Shown here: positions 8,130 through 16,682 of the stretch, one piece after another | How positions within the stretch are numbered: position 1 is the stretch's first letter | Layout: each line of letters opens with the position of its first letter | Origin: Streptomyces sp. NBC_00490 | GTDB lineage: Bacteria > Actinomycetota > Actinomycetes > Streptomycetales > Streptomycetaceae | NCBI RefSeq assembly: GCF_036013645.1 | Contig: NZ_CP107869.1 | Location: forward strand, 3,906,001-3,970,000 | Reading direction: 5' to 3' | DNA: 64,000 bases | The notes under the pieces: generated by a model | The model's database searches: none | What the model was told of the DNA's origin: nothing | What the model saw: only the letters and a program-made list of their open reading frames with translations | Translations under genes and position numbers: made by a program

Positions 8130-9629
8130 TTATGCCACGCCGTCCTGACGGTCCAGGACACTGGCAAGTGCCTGCTCGAACCCGGAGGCCCTGCCCGCGG
8201 CGGCCGTCGGGTCCTGCTGGCGCACGTCGATCACATGGCCGGTGAGCTCGGACAGCAGCACGTCGAGCGAGGTACGGGCGACGGCCTCGGAGGAGAGCAG
8301 GGTGCCCGAGGGCTCCTGGCCGAACGCCTTGGTGCGCATCGGGGTCGCGGTGCGCTCCGGGTTGATGCAGTTGACGCGGACACCGTCGCCGGCCCACTCG
8401 TCGGACAGGGCCTGGGTGAGGTTCACCATCGCGGCCTTGGTCGAGGAGTAGAGGCTGTACTCGGCGCGGCCGCGGGTGTAGCTGCTGGAGGTGTAGAGCA
8501 GCAGCTGACCCTTGGTCTCCGCCAGGTACTTGTAGCTGGAACGTGCGATCTGCACCGGCGCGAGGTAGTTGACCTTCAGCGCTTCCTCGATGGTCGCGTT
8601 GTCGGTCTCGGCCAGCTTGCCGATGCGCAGCACTCCGGCGGTGTTGACGACGTAGTCGATGCGCCCGGTCTCGGCGTACGCCTTGGACAGCGCGTCGTCG
8701 ACCTCCTCGGGGTTCTCGACGTGCGTGCCGGTGGTGGAGCGGCCCAGCGCGTACACCTTCGAGCCGTAGGCCTCGGCGAGTTCGGCGATGTCCTTGCCGA
8801 TGCCGTAGGAGCCGCCGAAGACGACGACGGTCTTGCCGGTCAGCAGCTCGCGGTAGGCCTCCTCGGAGACCTGCTCGGGCGCGGCGGTGGAGGCCAGCTG
8901 GAAGAGCTTGTCGGCGATGAAGACGTCGACGGGCTGCGTGACCTTCATGTTGTACTCGTCGCCCGCGACGACGTGGATCGGCACGTCCGGCAGGTACTTG
9001 AGCACGACCGAGCAGTCGTCCGTGGCCTGGAAGTTGGGGTCACCGGCGGCGACCTCGTAGGCCCGCTTGATCGTGGACAGCTTGAAGGCCTGCGGGGTCT
9101 GGCCGCGGCGCAGCCGGGAGCGGTCCGGGATCTCGGTGATGAACTCGCCGTCCTCACCGTGGGTGCGGGTCACGATGATGGTGTCCGCGGACGGGATGGC
9201 GACGTCGACGGCCTGGTAGCGCTCCAGCGCGACCACGCAGTCGTCGATGACGCGCTGCGCCAGCAGCGGGCGAACGGCGTCGTGGAACAGGACGTTGAGG
9301 TCCTCGCCCTCGGCCAGGCCCTCGCCGAGCGCCGCGATGGCGCGCTCGGTGGTCTCGTTCCGGGTCGAACCGCCCTCGATGACCTTCTTGACCTTCGTGA
9401 ACCCGGCCTTGGCCACGATCTTCTCTATGTCCGGCACGTAGCCCGGCGCCATCAGGACGATGATGTCGTCGATCGAGTCGGCGTTCTCGAAGGTGGTCAG
9501 GGTGTGCTCGATGACTGCCTTGCCGGCGATCTTCAGCAGCTGCTTGGGGATCGAAAGACCCACTCGCTGACCGGTACCGCCGGCCAGGATCACTGCGGTG
9601 GTACGGGGCTTGGCGATGTGCTGGGACAC
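8130..9629 (-). CDS. Bifunctional cytidylyltransferase / SDR oxidoreductase (predicted CDP-ribitol synthesis)
   Basis: 499 aa with two domains. Residues 1-235 are an IspD/TarI-type cytidylyltransferase: AVILAGGTGQRVGLSIPKQ near the start, FHDAVRPLL and a VTQPVD-type end. Residues 262-499 are a short-chain dehydrogenase: GGSYGIGKDIAE cofactor loop, VNTAGVLRIG, and catalytic YSLYSSTK near residue 390. This order matches Haemophilus Bcs1/Acs1, which reduces ribulose 5-phosphate to ribitol 5-phosphate and couples it to CTP. Here it would feed CDP-ribitol to the TagF-like enzymes. The GTG at 9629 follows GAGGTAGG; longer starts lack support. The methylerythritol-pathway IspD role is unlikely because of the fused reductase. 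Substrate is inferred. Confidence 0.88.
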   Translation of the reverse strand: MSQHIAKPRTTAVILAGGTGQRVGLSIPKQLLKIAGKAVIEHTLTTFENADSIDDIIVLMAPGYVPDIEKIVAKAGFTKVKKVIEGGSTRNETTERAIAALGEGLAEGEDLNVLFHDAVRPLLAQRVIDDCVVALERYQAVDVAIPSADTIIVTRTHGEDGEFITEIPDRSRLRRGQTPQAFKLSTIKRAYEVAAGDPNFQATDDCSVVLKYLPDVPIHVVAGDEYNMKVTQPVDVFIADKLFQLASTAAPEQVSEEAYRELLTGKTVVVFGGSYGIGKDIAELAEAYGSKVYALGRSTTGTHVENPEEVDDALSKAYAETGRIDYVVNTAGVLRIGKLAETDNATIEEALKVNYLAPVQIARSSYKYLAETKGQLLLYTSSSYTRGRAEYSLYSSTKAAMVNLTQALSDEWAGDGVRVNCINPERTATPMRTKAFGQEPSGTLLSSEAVARTSLDVLLSELTGHVIDVRQQDPTAAAGRASGFEQALASVLDRQDGVA

Positions 9630-9691
9630 AGATGACCTACCTCGGGGCGACAGGGAACTCGGAAATGGTCCCACTTGGGGTTACCGCAGTG

Positions 9692-9743
9692 CAAGGTGAG
9701 CGCCGTCCGTCGCATATGTGCGCGCCATCTGTCATTCACCTTG
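9692..9743. repeat. 8-bp inverted repeat in intergenic region
   Basis: caaggtga (9692-9699) and tcaccttg (9736-9743) flank 36 nt, about 60-115 nt upstream of the cytidylyltransferase start. The same 214-nt gap (9630-9843) also contains a 6-bp hairpin at 9798-9813 and two copies of ttgctgtg on either side of it. These are weak structures of unknown meaning. Confidence 0.25.
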
Positions 9744-9843
9744 TACTCCTGGTGATTGAGGAGACCGTTGTGACGAGTGCCTGGAATTGCTGTGAGTAAC
9801 TCCACAGGGAGTTCTGTATTGCTGTGCGTGACGACCGTACCCC

Positions 9844-11037
9844 TCAGCGCCGCCGCAACCGCTTCAGGCAGCGGTGCCCCAGCACCTTCACGAGTTCTTT
9901 GGACGAGGTCTGGTGCACGGTGCGCGAGGTGACCGGCGCCGTGTTCCGGATCGGCGTGGCGGCGGCTGCGGCGAGCGCTCCGTACAGTGCCTGCGCGGCC
10001 ACCTCGGGGGCGATCCGCGGTTCCGCCGGGGCCTGCGCGGCGGGCTTCGGTACGGCGGACAGCAGGGCCGGGTCGCCGAGGACGCGCACGCCCATGGTGC
10101 CGATGCGCCGCGCCATCCCGGCGCCGATCTCCGCCGCGGCCTCGACGGCCCACTGCGGGGTGCCGATCTTCACGTCCTGCGCGGTCGGACTGCACGTGTT
10201 CTTCATATGCATCACCGCGCCGTGCCGTACGAGCTTGGAATACAGCTCCTCCGGAAGGTCATTGCCGCGGAATTCCTTATTAAGATTCCGCAGCATTTCG
10301 GTCTCGGCGAGCGTCAGGGAACGGTTCGCGGCGTCCGGGACCTCCTGGAGCAGCTCCGCCGGCAGCCCGAGCAGCGACTCGAAGGTGCGCATCAGCCCGC
10401 CCCGGTCGCGGTCGTCCACGACGACGACGGTGACCCGCTCCGGGCCGGCCGCCCGGACCCAGCGCTCGACTAGCCGGTCGTGCCGGTGGCGGTGCCAGAA
10501 GCTCGGGTTGGGCTTGTCGTAGGGGGCCTTCCTGAGCATGTGCTCGAGCCAGTCCTCGTAGCCCATGCGCAGACCGTTCTGGACGTACTGCTGCCACTGC
10601 GAGGGCATGATCTTCGCGAGCGGGCGCAGGGTGACGAGGATGTGCACGGACTCCCGCCCGAGCTGCTCGACGATCCGTGCGACGGTCGCGTCGTCGGGGG
10701 CGTCGGCGAAGAACTCGCTGCTGATGACCGAGGTGCGCCGGCCCGCGCCCCGCGCCCTGTCGACGAGTCGCAGCCACTGTTTCTCGCTGGGCCCGGCGTC
10801 GCCCATCATCCCCGGACGGGCACAGGCCGCCAGCACGGCCTCCATGGGGTGCCGGGTGGCGGCCGGCCAGTCGACCCCGTACCCGCCGAGCCGGTCCTTG
10901 GCGGCGAACAGCGCGCCCTGGATCGAGGTCGTCCCGGTCTTGTGGGGGCCGATGTGCAGCAGGCGGGTGCCGGCGGGCAGCGGGGTGATGACGCCGCCGT
11001 TCGCCGCGGGCTCATGTCTCGTACAGTCCGTCTCCAT
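9844..11037 (-). CDS. Sulfotransferase-like P-loop protein
   Basis: 397 aa, no signal peptide. LLHIGPHKTGTTSIQGALF (residues 26-44) is the 5'-phosphosulfate-binding loop seen in PAPS-dependent sulfotransferases. SSEFFADAP (about 100) and a histidine/arginine-rich middle, which could carry the 3'-phosphate site, follow. The last 120 residues are Ala-rich and look flexible. Family members move sulfate from PAPS to sugars or small molecules. Because it sits among wall-polymer genes, a sulfated polymer is an attractive but unproven idea. ATG start; no clear Shine-Dalgarno. A short low-GC patch near 10260-10300 hints at foreign origin. It might instead be a degenerate nucleotide-binding protein. 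Confidence 0.62.
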   Translation of the reverse strand: METDCTRHEPAANGGVITPLPAGTRLLHIGPHKTGTTSIQGALFAAKDRLGGYGVDWPAATRHPMEAVLAACARPGMMGDAGPSEKQWLRLVDRARGAGRRTSVISSEFFADAPDDATVARIVEQLGRESVHILVTLRPLAKIMPSQWQQYVQNGLRMGYEDWLEHMLRKAPYDKPNPSFWHRHRHDRLVERWVRAAGPERVTVVVVDDRDRGGLMRTFESLLGLPAELLQEVPDAANRSLTLAETEMLRNLNKEFRGNDLPEELYSKLVRHGAVMHMKNTCSPTAQDVKIGTPQWAVEAAAEIGAGMARRIGTMGVRVLGDPALLSAVPKPAAQAPAEPRIAPEVAAQALYGALAAAAATPIRNTAPVTSRTVHQTSSKELVKVLGHRCLKRLRRR

Positions 11038-11083
11038 GGTCAGAGGACGGTAAGAGGGGTTCCTGGGACGGTGCTGAGAGAGA

Positions 11084-11107
11084 CCTGGGACACAGCTGAG
11101 TCCCAGG
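11084..11107 (-). terminator. Hairpin after phoD
   Basis: cctgggac (11084-11091) pairs perfectly with gtcccagg (11100-11107) across an 8-nt loop, 32 nt beyond the PhoD stop. An extra copy of cctgggac at 11063-11070 could form an alternative pairing. It separates phoD from the sulfotransferase-like gene. Confidence 0.5.
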
Positions 11108-11138
11108 CCCCCGTCACACGGAATTCATCGTCGACCGG

Positions 11139-12689
11139 TCACGCGAGTTCGACGCCGGGGCGGTCCGCCTCGACCCGCAGCGTGGCCAGCGTGCTCGCCG
11201 TGGCCGTCGGCTGCCGGACCGTGTCGACGGTCCTGACCCGGGCGTCGATGCCGTGGCGGTCGACGTCGAAGAGGTGGTAGCCGCGGTGGGCGTCGAGCAG
11301 CTTCCAGTGCGGGTTGTCCGCCATCAGCGGGTCCCACTGCTGGTGGAAGGCGTCCTGGTCCTGGTCGCCGTTGCTGGAGATGGACGTCCCCACGAACTCG
11401 GCGCCGACGACGTCGGATTCCGGGTCGCCGAAGTCCTTCTTGAGGTCGCTGATCATCGTCAGATGGCGGTCGCCGGTGAACACGACGGGGTTGCGGACGT
11501 CCTCGAACTCCCGCATGAGCTGGTTGCGTTCGGCCTGGTAGCCGTCCCAGGCGTCGTAGTACCAGAGCTTGCCCTCGCCGACCTTCAGATCGGTCTCGGC
11601 CATCATGATCTGCGAGGCGATGAGGTTCCAGCGGGCCGGTGAGTCGTGCAGCCCGTCCAGGAGCCACTCCTTCTGCCCGGCGCCGAGCATGGTGAGCGCG
11701 GGGTCCTGGGCGCCCTCCTGGCTGGTCGCCTGGTCGCTGCGGAACTGCCGGGTGTCGAGCACGTTGAGCCGGGCGAGCCGGCCGAACTCCAGGCGGCGGT
11801 ACATCTGGATGTGCGGTCCGTTCGGGACCGAGCTCGCACGGACCGGCATGTGCTCGTAGTACGCCTGGTAGGCCGCGGTGAGCCGGGCCACGAAGGCGTC
11901 GTGCGGCTGCTTGGCGGGGTCCTGCGGGATCTCGCCGGCGAAGTCGTTGTCGACCTCGTGGTCGTCGAAGGTGACGATCCAGGGGGCGCCGGCGTGCATC
12001 GCGGCGAGGTCCGGGTCGCTGCGGTACTGGGCGTACCGGTTGCGGTACTGGACCAGGGTGTACGGCTCCCCCGTGCCCTCGTGCCGGCGCACCCCCGTCG
12101 ACGCGGGCGACGACTCGTAGATGTAGTCGCCGACGAAGAGCACGAAGTCGGGGTCCTGGGCGAGCATGTCGGCGTACGGCGTGAAGTAGCCGTGCTGGTA
12201 GTTCTGGCAGGACGCGAGCGCGAAGCGCAGGCTGCCGCCCTTGCTGTGCGGGTGGGGGGCGGTGCGGGTGCGGCCGGTGGGCGAGATCTGTCCGCTCGTG
12301 CGGAAGCGGTACCAGTAGGTACGGCCCGGGCGCAGCCGCCGTACATCCACGTGAACGCTGTGCCCGTACTCGGGCCGCGCCTGGGTCACGCCCCGGCGTA
12401 CGGGCTTTCTGAACCGTTCGTCCTCCGCGATCTCCCACTCCACCGGCACGACCTCGTCGGGCATGCCGCCGCCGTTCAGCGGGTCGGGGGCGAGCCGGGT
12501 CCACAGCACGATGCCGTCGGGCAGCGGGTCGCCGGAGGTGACACCGAGGCTGAACACGCCGTCGGGCAACGTCGTGCCGGCCGCTCGGGCGGTGGTCGGC
12601 AGCCACAGCTGGGTGGAGGCGGCGGCGCCGATCACGGCGGCCCCGGCGGTCAGAAAGCGGCGTCGGTCGGGCGATGTTGCTCCGGTCAT
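11139..12689 (-). CDS. phoD: PhoD-type alkaline phosphatase/phosphodiesterase, Tat-exported
   Basis: 516 aa from the ATG at 12689, which follows GGGGAG at 8 nt. A twin-arginine signal (SPDRRRFLTAGAAVIGAAAS) covers residues 6-35. A fibronectin-like PhoD N-domain with FSLGVTSGDPLPDGIVLWTRL comes next. The metallophosphatase domain has FALASCQNYQHGYF, FVGDYIYES, VTFDDHEVDNDFAG and VVFTGDRHLTM, which supply the metal-binding Asp, Asn and His residues. PhoD enzymes use Ca/Fe and hydrolyse phosphomono- and diesters outside the cell; Bacillus PhoD attacks teichoic acid. Located next to polyol-phosphate polymerases, it could remodel or recycle that polymer (inference). A phosphate-starvation role is the alternative, but no convincing PHO box is seen upstream. 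Confidence 0.92.
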   Translation of the reverse strand: MTGATSPDRRRFLTAGAAVIGAAASTQLWLPTTARAAGTTLPDGVFSLGVTSGDPLPDGIVLWTRLAPDPLNGGGMPDEVVPVEWEIAEDERFRKPVRRGVTQARPEYGHSVHVDVRRLRPGRTYWYRFRTSGQISPTGRTRTAPHPHSKGGSLRFALASCQNYQHGYFTPYADMLAQDPDFVLFVGDYIYESSPASTGVRRHEGTGEPYTLVQYRNRYAQYRSDPDLAAMHAGAPWIVTFDDHEVDNDFAGEIPQDPAKQPHDAFVARLTAAYQAYYEHMPVRASSVPNGPHIQMYRRLEFGRLARLNVLDTRQFRSDQATSQEGAQDPALTMLGAGQKEWLLDGLHDSPARWNLIASQIMMAETDLKVGEGKLWYYDAWDGYQAERNQLMREFEDVRNPVVFTGDRHLTMISDLKKDFGDPESDVVGAEFVGTSISSNGDQDQDAFHQQWDPLMADNPHWKLLDAHRGYHLFDVDRHGIDARVRTVDTVRQPTATASTLATLRVEADRPGVELA

Positions 12690-12728
12690 CAGTGAACTCC
12701 CCTGCCTCACTGGCCTCTTGGACACTGG

Positions 12729-12773
12729 GAAGCTCACGCCCATGGACGGTCCGCCCGCTGAACCGTGAGCTTC
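12729..12773. promoter_or_regulatory. 10-bp perfect inverted repeat upstream of phoD
   Basis: gaagctcacg (12729-12738) and cgtgagcttc (12764-12773) are perfect complements with a 25-nt spacer. They lie 40-84 nt upstream of the phoD start. The spacer contains a smaller ggac/gtcc pairing. This could be an operator for a dimeric repressor or a structured 5' leader. No regulator gene is adjacent. Confidence 0.45.
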
Positions 12774-12863
12774 GGGTGCATGACAACTAGACAGACAACA
12801 GAAGACCCGCCGCGGCACACGAACACCTCGATGCCGCAACAGGCCTGACGGGTGGTCAGCGGC

Positions 12864-14348
12864 TCAGTGCGGGAAGTCCGCGCCCAGCCGGGCGGAGTCC
12901 GGGTTCGTGCCGAAGGCCTTGGCGCCGAAGGCGAGGGACCCCTTGGTGGTGACTCCGGCGGCGGTGGAGCGGAAGGCCCACACCGAGCCGGCGTCGGCGT
13001 TCTCCCCGGGTGCGCCGACGATCAGGTCCGCGCGGCCGTCGCCGTCGGTGTCGAGCAGGGTGACGGCCTCGCCGAAGCGGTCCCGGCGCTCGGCGGCGCC
13101 CGGGACACCGGCCGTGTTCTGGCTGAACACCTTCGAACCGGCACCGGTGGGCCCGGACGCCCCGCCCGGGATCACGGCGACCGTGCCCGCGTCCTGCACA
13201 CCGGCGAAGTCCTCGAGCGGGACGCCGGCCACGATGTCGGCACAGCCGTCGCCGTCGACGTCCCCGACCGCGACGGACGCGCCGAACAAGTCGCCCGGCT
13301 CACCGGCGCCCGGCACCCCGGGGGTGTCCTGGTGCAGCATGCGCGGGTCCCCGGTCTTCGGGCCCTGCGCGGTGCCGAGGACGACGCCGACCCGGTCGCC
13401 GTACTGGCTGGGGTCGTTCGGCTCCTCGTTGCCGTTGGCCGGGAAGGGCCTGCCGAAGACGATGTCGTCACGGCCGTCGCCGTTCACGTCACCGAGCTCG
13501 ATGTCGCTGCCGCCCTCGATCTTCGCGCCCCGCGCGTTCCGCAGCGCGGAGAGCGGGGCGAGGCCCTGCTCGGTGCCGTGCAGGTAGTTGAGGTGGTGGC
13601 TGGAGCCCTGGTCGCCGGGTTCCCAGTCGGCGGGCATGGTCAGCGAGACGAGGTCGGTGATGCCGTCGCCGTCGACGTCCCCGGCGGCCGTGTCGAGCAC
13701 CGAGTCGTCGCTGTCGTAGGCGGGGATCTCCTGGGTGCGGGCGGGCGCGCCGTCCCGGGTGAAGGGGCCGAAGCGCACACCGCCGGACATGGCCAGGTCG
13801 GTGTGGCCGTCGCCGTCGAAGTCGCCGGGGAGGCTGGAGTAGGCGTCGAGGAGCCGCCCCGGCTGCAGGAGCGTTCCGCCGGACAGGCCCGTGGCGGAAC
13901 CCCACAACACGGTCTGGCTCTGGACCTGTGCCTCGCCGCCCGACGTCCAGTGCTCCCCGGTCGCGGGCACCACCAGGTCGGTGTAGCCGTCGCCGTCCAG
14001 GTCGACGGAGCTGACGTGGTCACCGAAGCGGTCGTCCGCCTCGGGCGAGCCGGGGACACCGGGCGAGGCCTGCGAGTGGACCTTCCTGGTCGCGAGGTCC
14101 AGGCCCTTCGCCGATCCCAGGACGACGGCGACGTAGCCGGCCGCCTTCTTCCCGCCGACCGTGGCGTACGGCACCCCGACGGCGAGGTCCTCGTAGCCGT
14201 CCCCGTTGAAGTCCTGCAGCGCCCCGGCCTTCGGCTGTGCCTGTGCCTGTGCGACGGGAAGCGCGCCGCACGTGGCGGCGATCAGGGCGATCGCCGCGAC
14301 GACGGCGCGCCGGGTTCTGTGCGAGGCGGACAAAGCAGGCAGGGGCAC
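12864..14348 (-). CDS. Secreted FG-GAP (integrin alpha-like) beta-propeller protein
   Basis: 494 aa with a Sec signal peptide (basic start, hydrophobic 15-30, Ala-rich cleavage region near 36-38). Seven calcium-loop repeats of DxDGDGxxD type are visible: DFNGDGYEDLAVG, DLDGDGYTDLVV, DFDGDGHTDLAM, DVDGDGITDLVS, DVNGDGRDDIVF, DVDGDGCADIVAG and DTDGDGRADLIVG. Seven such repeats fit one complete beta-propeller. These proteins bind Ca and usually mediate extracellular or wall binding; no enzymatic motif is visible. GTG start with GGAG 7 nt before it. It lies between phoD and obgE on the same strand and closes the envelope block. Specific ligand unknown. Confidence 0.88.
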   Translation of the reverse strand: MPLPALSASHRTRRAVVAAIALIAATCGALPVAQAQAQPKAGALQDFNGDGYEDLAVGVPYATVGGKKAAGYVAVVLGSAKGLDLATRKVHSQASPGVPGSPEADDRFGDHVSSVDLDGDGYTDLVVPATGEHWTSGGEAQVQSQTVLWGSATGLSGGTLLQPGRLLDAYSSLPGDFDGDGHTDLAMSGGVRFGPFTRDGAPARTQEIPAYDSDDSVLDTAAGDVDGDGITDLVSLTMPADWEPGDQGSSHHLNYLHGTEQGLAPLSALRNARGAKIEGGSDIELGDVNGDGRDDIVFGRPFPANGNEEPNDPSQYGDRVGVVLGTAQGPKTGDPRMLHQDTPGVPGAGEPGDLFGASVAVGDVDGDGCADIVAGVPLEDFAGVQDAGTVAVIPGGASGPTGAGSKVFSQNTAGVPGAAERRDRFGEAVTLLDTDGDGRADLIVGAPGENADAGSVWAFRSTAAGVTTKGSLAFGAKAFGTNPDSARLGADFPH

Positions 14349-14448
14349 GTGAACTCCGGTGGCCGTAAGGACAGTTGACCGTGGAGAGGATCAAGATCCT
14401 CGTCCACGCTGCCCCGTACGACTCACCGGAACGACGCTTGGTTGCCCT

Positions 14449-14480
14449 GCCGTACGCCGGAGGTTCTCCCGGCGTACGGC
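14449..14480 (-). terminator. 12-bp hairpin terminator after obgE
   Basis: Arms 14449-14460 and 14469-14480 (gccgtacgccgg and its complement) are perfectly paired over an 8-nt loop, 32 nt past the obgE stop and 100 nt before the FG-GAP start. The U-tract is absent, as is usual in Streptomyces. Confidence 0.78.
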
Positions 14481-14512
14481 ACCTCAGCCTGCGACCGGGG
14501 TCACCGGCCGGC

Positions 14513-15958
14513 TCACTGCTCGAACGGCTCGAAGTCGTCGAACTCCCGCGACGCCTCGTCCCGCTCGGCCTCCTTGTCGCGGCGCCGCTGAGCCGCGGGG
14601 CGCGGAGCCTCGAAGCGGTGGTCCTCACCACGGCGGCCGAGCATCTCGGCACCGGCCATCACGGTCGGCTCCCAGTCGAAGACCACGGCGTTGTCCTCGG
14701 GGCCGATCGCGACACCGTCGCCCGAGCGGGCGCCCGCCTTCATCAGCTTCTCCTCGACACCGAGGCGGTTGAGCCGGTCGGCGAGATAGCCGACGGCCTC
14801 GTCGTTGCTGAAGTCGGTCTGGCGCACCCAGCGCTCCGGCTTCTCGCCGCGCACCCGGAACAGCCCGTCCTCCTCGCGCACCACGGTGAAGCCCGCGTCG
14901 TCCACGGCCTTGGGCCGGATGACGATCCGCGTCGCCTCCTCCTTCGGCTTCGCGGCGCGTGCCTTGGCGACCACGTCGGCCAGCGCGAACGACAGTTCCT
15001 TCAGCCCCATGTGCGCCACCGCGGACACCTCGAAGACGCGGTAGCCACGCGCCTCCAGCTCCGGGCGCACCATCTCGGCGAGGTCCTTGCCGTCCGGGAC
15101 GTCGATCTTGTTCAGCACGACCATGCGGGGCCGCTTGTCGAGCCCGGCGCCGTACTGCCGCAGCTCCTCCTCGATGATGTCGAGGTCGGAGACGGGGTCA
15201 CGGTCGGACTCCAGGGTCGCCGTGTCCAGCACGTGCACCAGCACGCTGCACCGCTCCACGTGCCGCAGGAACTCCAGGCCCAGGCCCTTGCCCTGGCTGG
15301 CGCCCGGGATCAGACCCGGCACGTCGGCGATGGTGTAGACGGTCGAGCCGGCGGTCACCACACCGAGGTTCGGGACCAGGGTGGTGAAGGGGTAGTCGGC
15401 GATCTTCGGCTTGGCCGCGCTGAGCACCGAGATCAGCGAGGACTTGCCCGCGCTCGGGTAGCCGACCAGCGCGACGTCGGCGACGGTCTTCAGCTCCAGG
15501 ACGATGTCCTGGAGGTCACCGGGCACACCGAGCAGCGCGAAGCCGGGCGCCTTGCGCCGCGCGGACGCCAGCGCCGCGTTGCCGAGGCCGCCGCGGCCGC
15601 CCTGGGCGGCGACGAAGGAGGTGCCGTGGCCGACCAGGTCGGCGAGGACGTTGCCCGCCTTGTCCTGGACGACGGTGCCGTCGGGCACGAGCAGGACCAG
15701 GTCCTGGCCGTCCTTGCCGGAGCGGTTGCCGCCCTCACCGGGCTTGCCGTTGGTGGCCTTGCGGTGCGGGGAGTGGTGGTAGTCCAGGAGCGTGGTCACC
15801 GACTGGTCGACGGTCAGGATGACGTCGCCGCCCCGTCCGCCGTTGCCGCCGTCGGGGCCGCCGAGCGGCTTGAACTTCTCCCGGTGGACGGAGGCACAGC
15901 CGTGACCTCCGTTACCCGCGGCGACATGCAGTTCGACGCGGTCCACGAAGGTGGTCAT
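14513..15958 (-). CDS. obgE: Obg family GTPase
   Basis: 481 aa. Essential GTPase bound to the 50S ribosomal subunit; in Streptomyces, Obg also influences the onset of aerial mycelium and sporulation. Domains: glycine-rich Obg fold (1-158, with GGNGGRGG and GGRGGLGN), G domain (GYPSAGKSS near 166, [14 protein letters not shown]), then the OCT domain (about 345-425) and an acidic/charged tail. ATG at 15958 with GGAGG 9 nt upstream; a longer reading from 15976 is not needed. It forms the classical ribosomal-protein group with rpmA and rplU, with a hairpin in between. Downstream, proB has been displaced by the envelope block. Confidence 0.97.
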   Translation of the reverse strand: MTTFVDRVELHVAAGNGGHGCASVHREKFKPLGGPDGGNGGRGGDVILTVDQSVTTLLDYHHSPHRKATNGKPGEGGNRSGKDGQDLVLLVPDGTVVQDKAGNVLADLVGHGTSFVAAQGGRGGLGNAALASARRKAPGFALLGVPGDLQDIVLELKTVADVALVGYPSAGKSSLISVLSAAKPKIADYPFTTLVPNLGVVTAGSTVYTIADVPGLIPGASQGKGLGLEFLRHVERCSVLVHVLDTATLESDRDPVSDLDIIEEELRQYGAGLDKRPRMVVLNKIDVPDGKDLAEMVRPELEARGYRVFEVSAVAHMGLKELSFALADVVAKARAAKPKEEATRIVIRPKAVDDAGFTVVREEDGLFRVRGEKPERWVRQTDFSNDEAVGYLADRLNRLGVEEKLMKAGARSGDGVAIGPEDNAVVFDWEPTVMAGAEMLGRRGEDHRFEAPRPAAQRRRDKEAERDEASREFDDFEPFEQ

Positions 15959-16011
15959 GTGAGGTGCCTCCAGCACTTGAAATGTTCGTACGGTTCTCTA
16001 CTGCTGTAACA

Positions 16012-16061
16012 CGCGAAAGGCGGACCCGCCTTCCCACAGGGGAAGTGAGGTCCGCCTCGCG
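16012..16061 (-). terminator. Extended hairpin between rpmA and obgE
   Basis: cgcgaaaggcggacc (16012-16026) pairs with ggtccgcctcgcg (16049-16061) apart from a 2-nt bulge, and an inner cttccc/gggaag pairing extends it. It starts 31 nt after the rpmA stop and lies about 54 nt before the obgE start. It may reduce read-through so that obgE is made at a lower level than the ribosomal proteins. Confidence 0.65.
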
Positions 16062-16092
16062 AAACGTTCGGTCTGAAGCCCTAAGCCTGAGC

Positions 16093-16347
16093 TCAGGCGA
16101 CCGGGACGATGTTCACGACCTTGCGGCCACGGTGGGTGCCGAACTGCACCGAACCGGCCGCGAGGGCGAACAGCGTGTCGTCGCCGCCACGGCCGACGCC
16201 CGCGCCGGGGTGGAAGTGGGTGCCGCGCTGGCGGACCAGGATCTCACCCGCGTTGACGACCTGACCGCCGAAACGCTTCACGCCGAGGCGCTGAGCGTTG
16301 GAGTCACGACCGTTACGGGTGGACGATGCGCCCTTCTTGTGTGCCAT
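16093..16347 (-). CDS. rpmA: 50S ribosomal protein L27 (bL27)
   Basis: 84 aa, normal family length. The start [20 protein letters not shown] is the conserved L27 N-terminus that reaches the peptidyl-transferase centre. [20 protein letters not shown] follows. It lacks the cleavable Firmicutes-type N-terminal extension. It begins 14 nt after the rplU stop and is clearly co-transcribed with it. Confidence 0.98.
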   Translation of the reverse strand: MAHKKGASSTRNGRDSNAQRLGVKRFGGQVVNAGEILVRQRGTHFHPGAGVGRGGDDTLFALAAGSVQFGTHRGRKVVNIVPVA

Positions 16348-16361
16348 CTCTCCTCAGTCCC

Positions 16362-16682
16362 TTACTTCGCAGCCGCGGGGATCTCAGTGACCTTGATCGC
16401 CGTGTACTGCTGGCGGTGGCCCTGACGACGGCGGTAGCCGGTCTTGTTCTTGTAGCGAAGGATGTCGATCTTGACGCCCTTGTGGTGGTCCACGACCTCG
16501 GCCTGGACCTTGATACCGGCCAGCACCCACGGGTCGCTGGTCACGGACTCGCCGTCGACAACGAGCAGGGTCGAGAGCTCGACCGTGTCGCCAACCTTGG
16601 CAGTGGAAATCTTGTCAACCTCAACGATGTCGCCGACAGCAACCTTGTGCTGGCGACCACCGCTGCGCACGATGGCGTACAC
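16362..16682 (-). CDS. rplU: 50S ribosomal protein L21 (bL21)
   Basis: 106 aa. [23 protein letters not shown] at the N-terminus and [20 protein letters not shown] at the C-terminus are diagnostic of L21, which binds 23S rRNA and contacts L20. The GTG at 16682 gives the standard length; an open frame up to 16811 would add an unlike 43-residue extension. A purine-rich GAGAGAGTGAGA stretch upstream is the likely ribosome binding site. First gene of rplU-rpmA-obgE, with its promoter in 16683-16868. Confidence 0.97.
   Translation of the reverse strand: MYAIVRSGGRQHKVAVGDIVEVDKISTAKVGDTVELSTLLVVDGESVTSDPWVLAGIKVQAEVVDHHKGVKIDILRYKNKTGYRRRQGHRQQYTAIKVTEIPAAAK

Noticed and set aside
12690..12863. 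PHO box for PhoP control of phoD
   Set aside because: No pair of 11-nt GTTCACC-like direct repeats is present; only a single weak gttcagc is seen.
756..14348. Island as a transposon or integrative element
   Set aside because: No transposase, integrase, terminal repeats or direct flanking duplications are visible; the gain may have been by homologous recombination.
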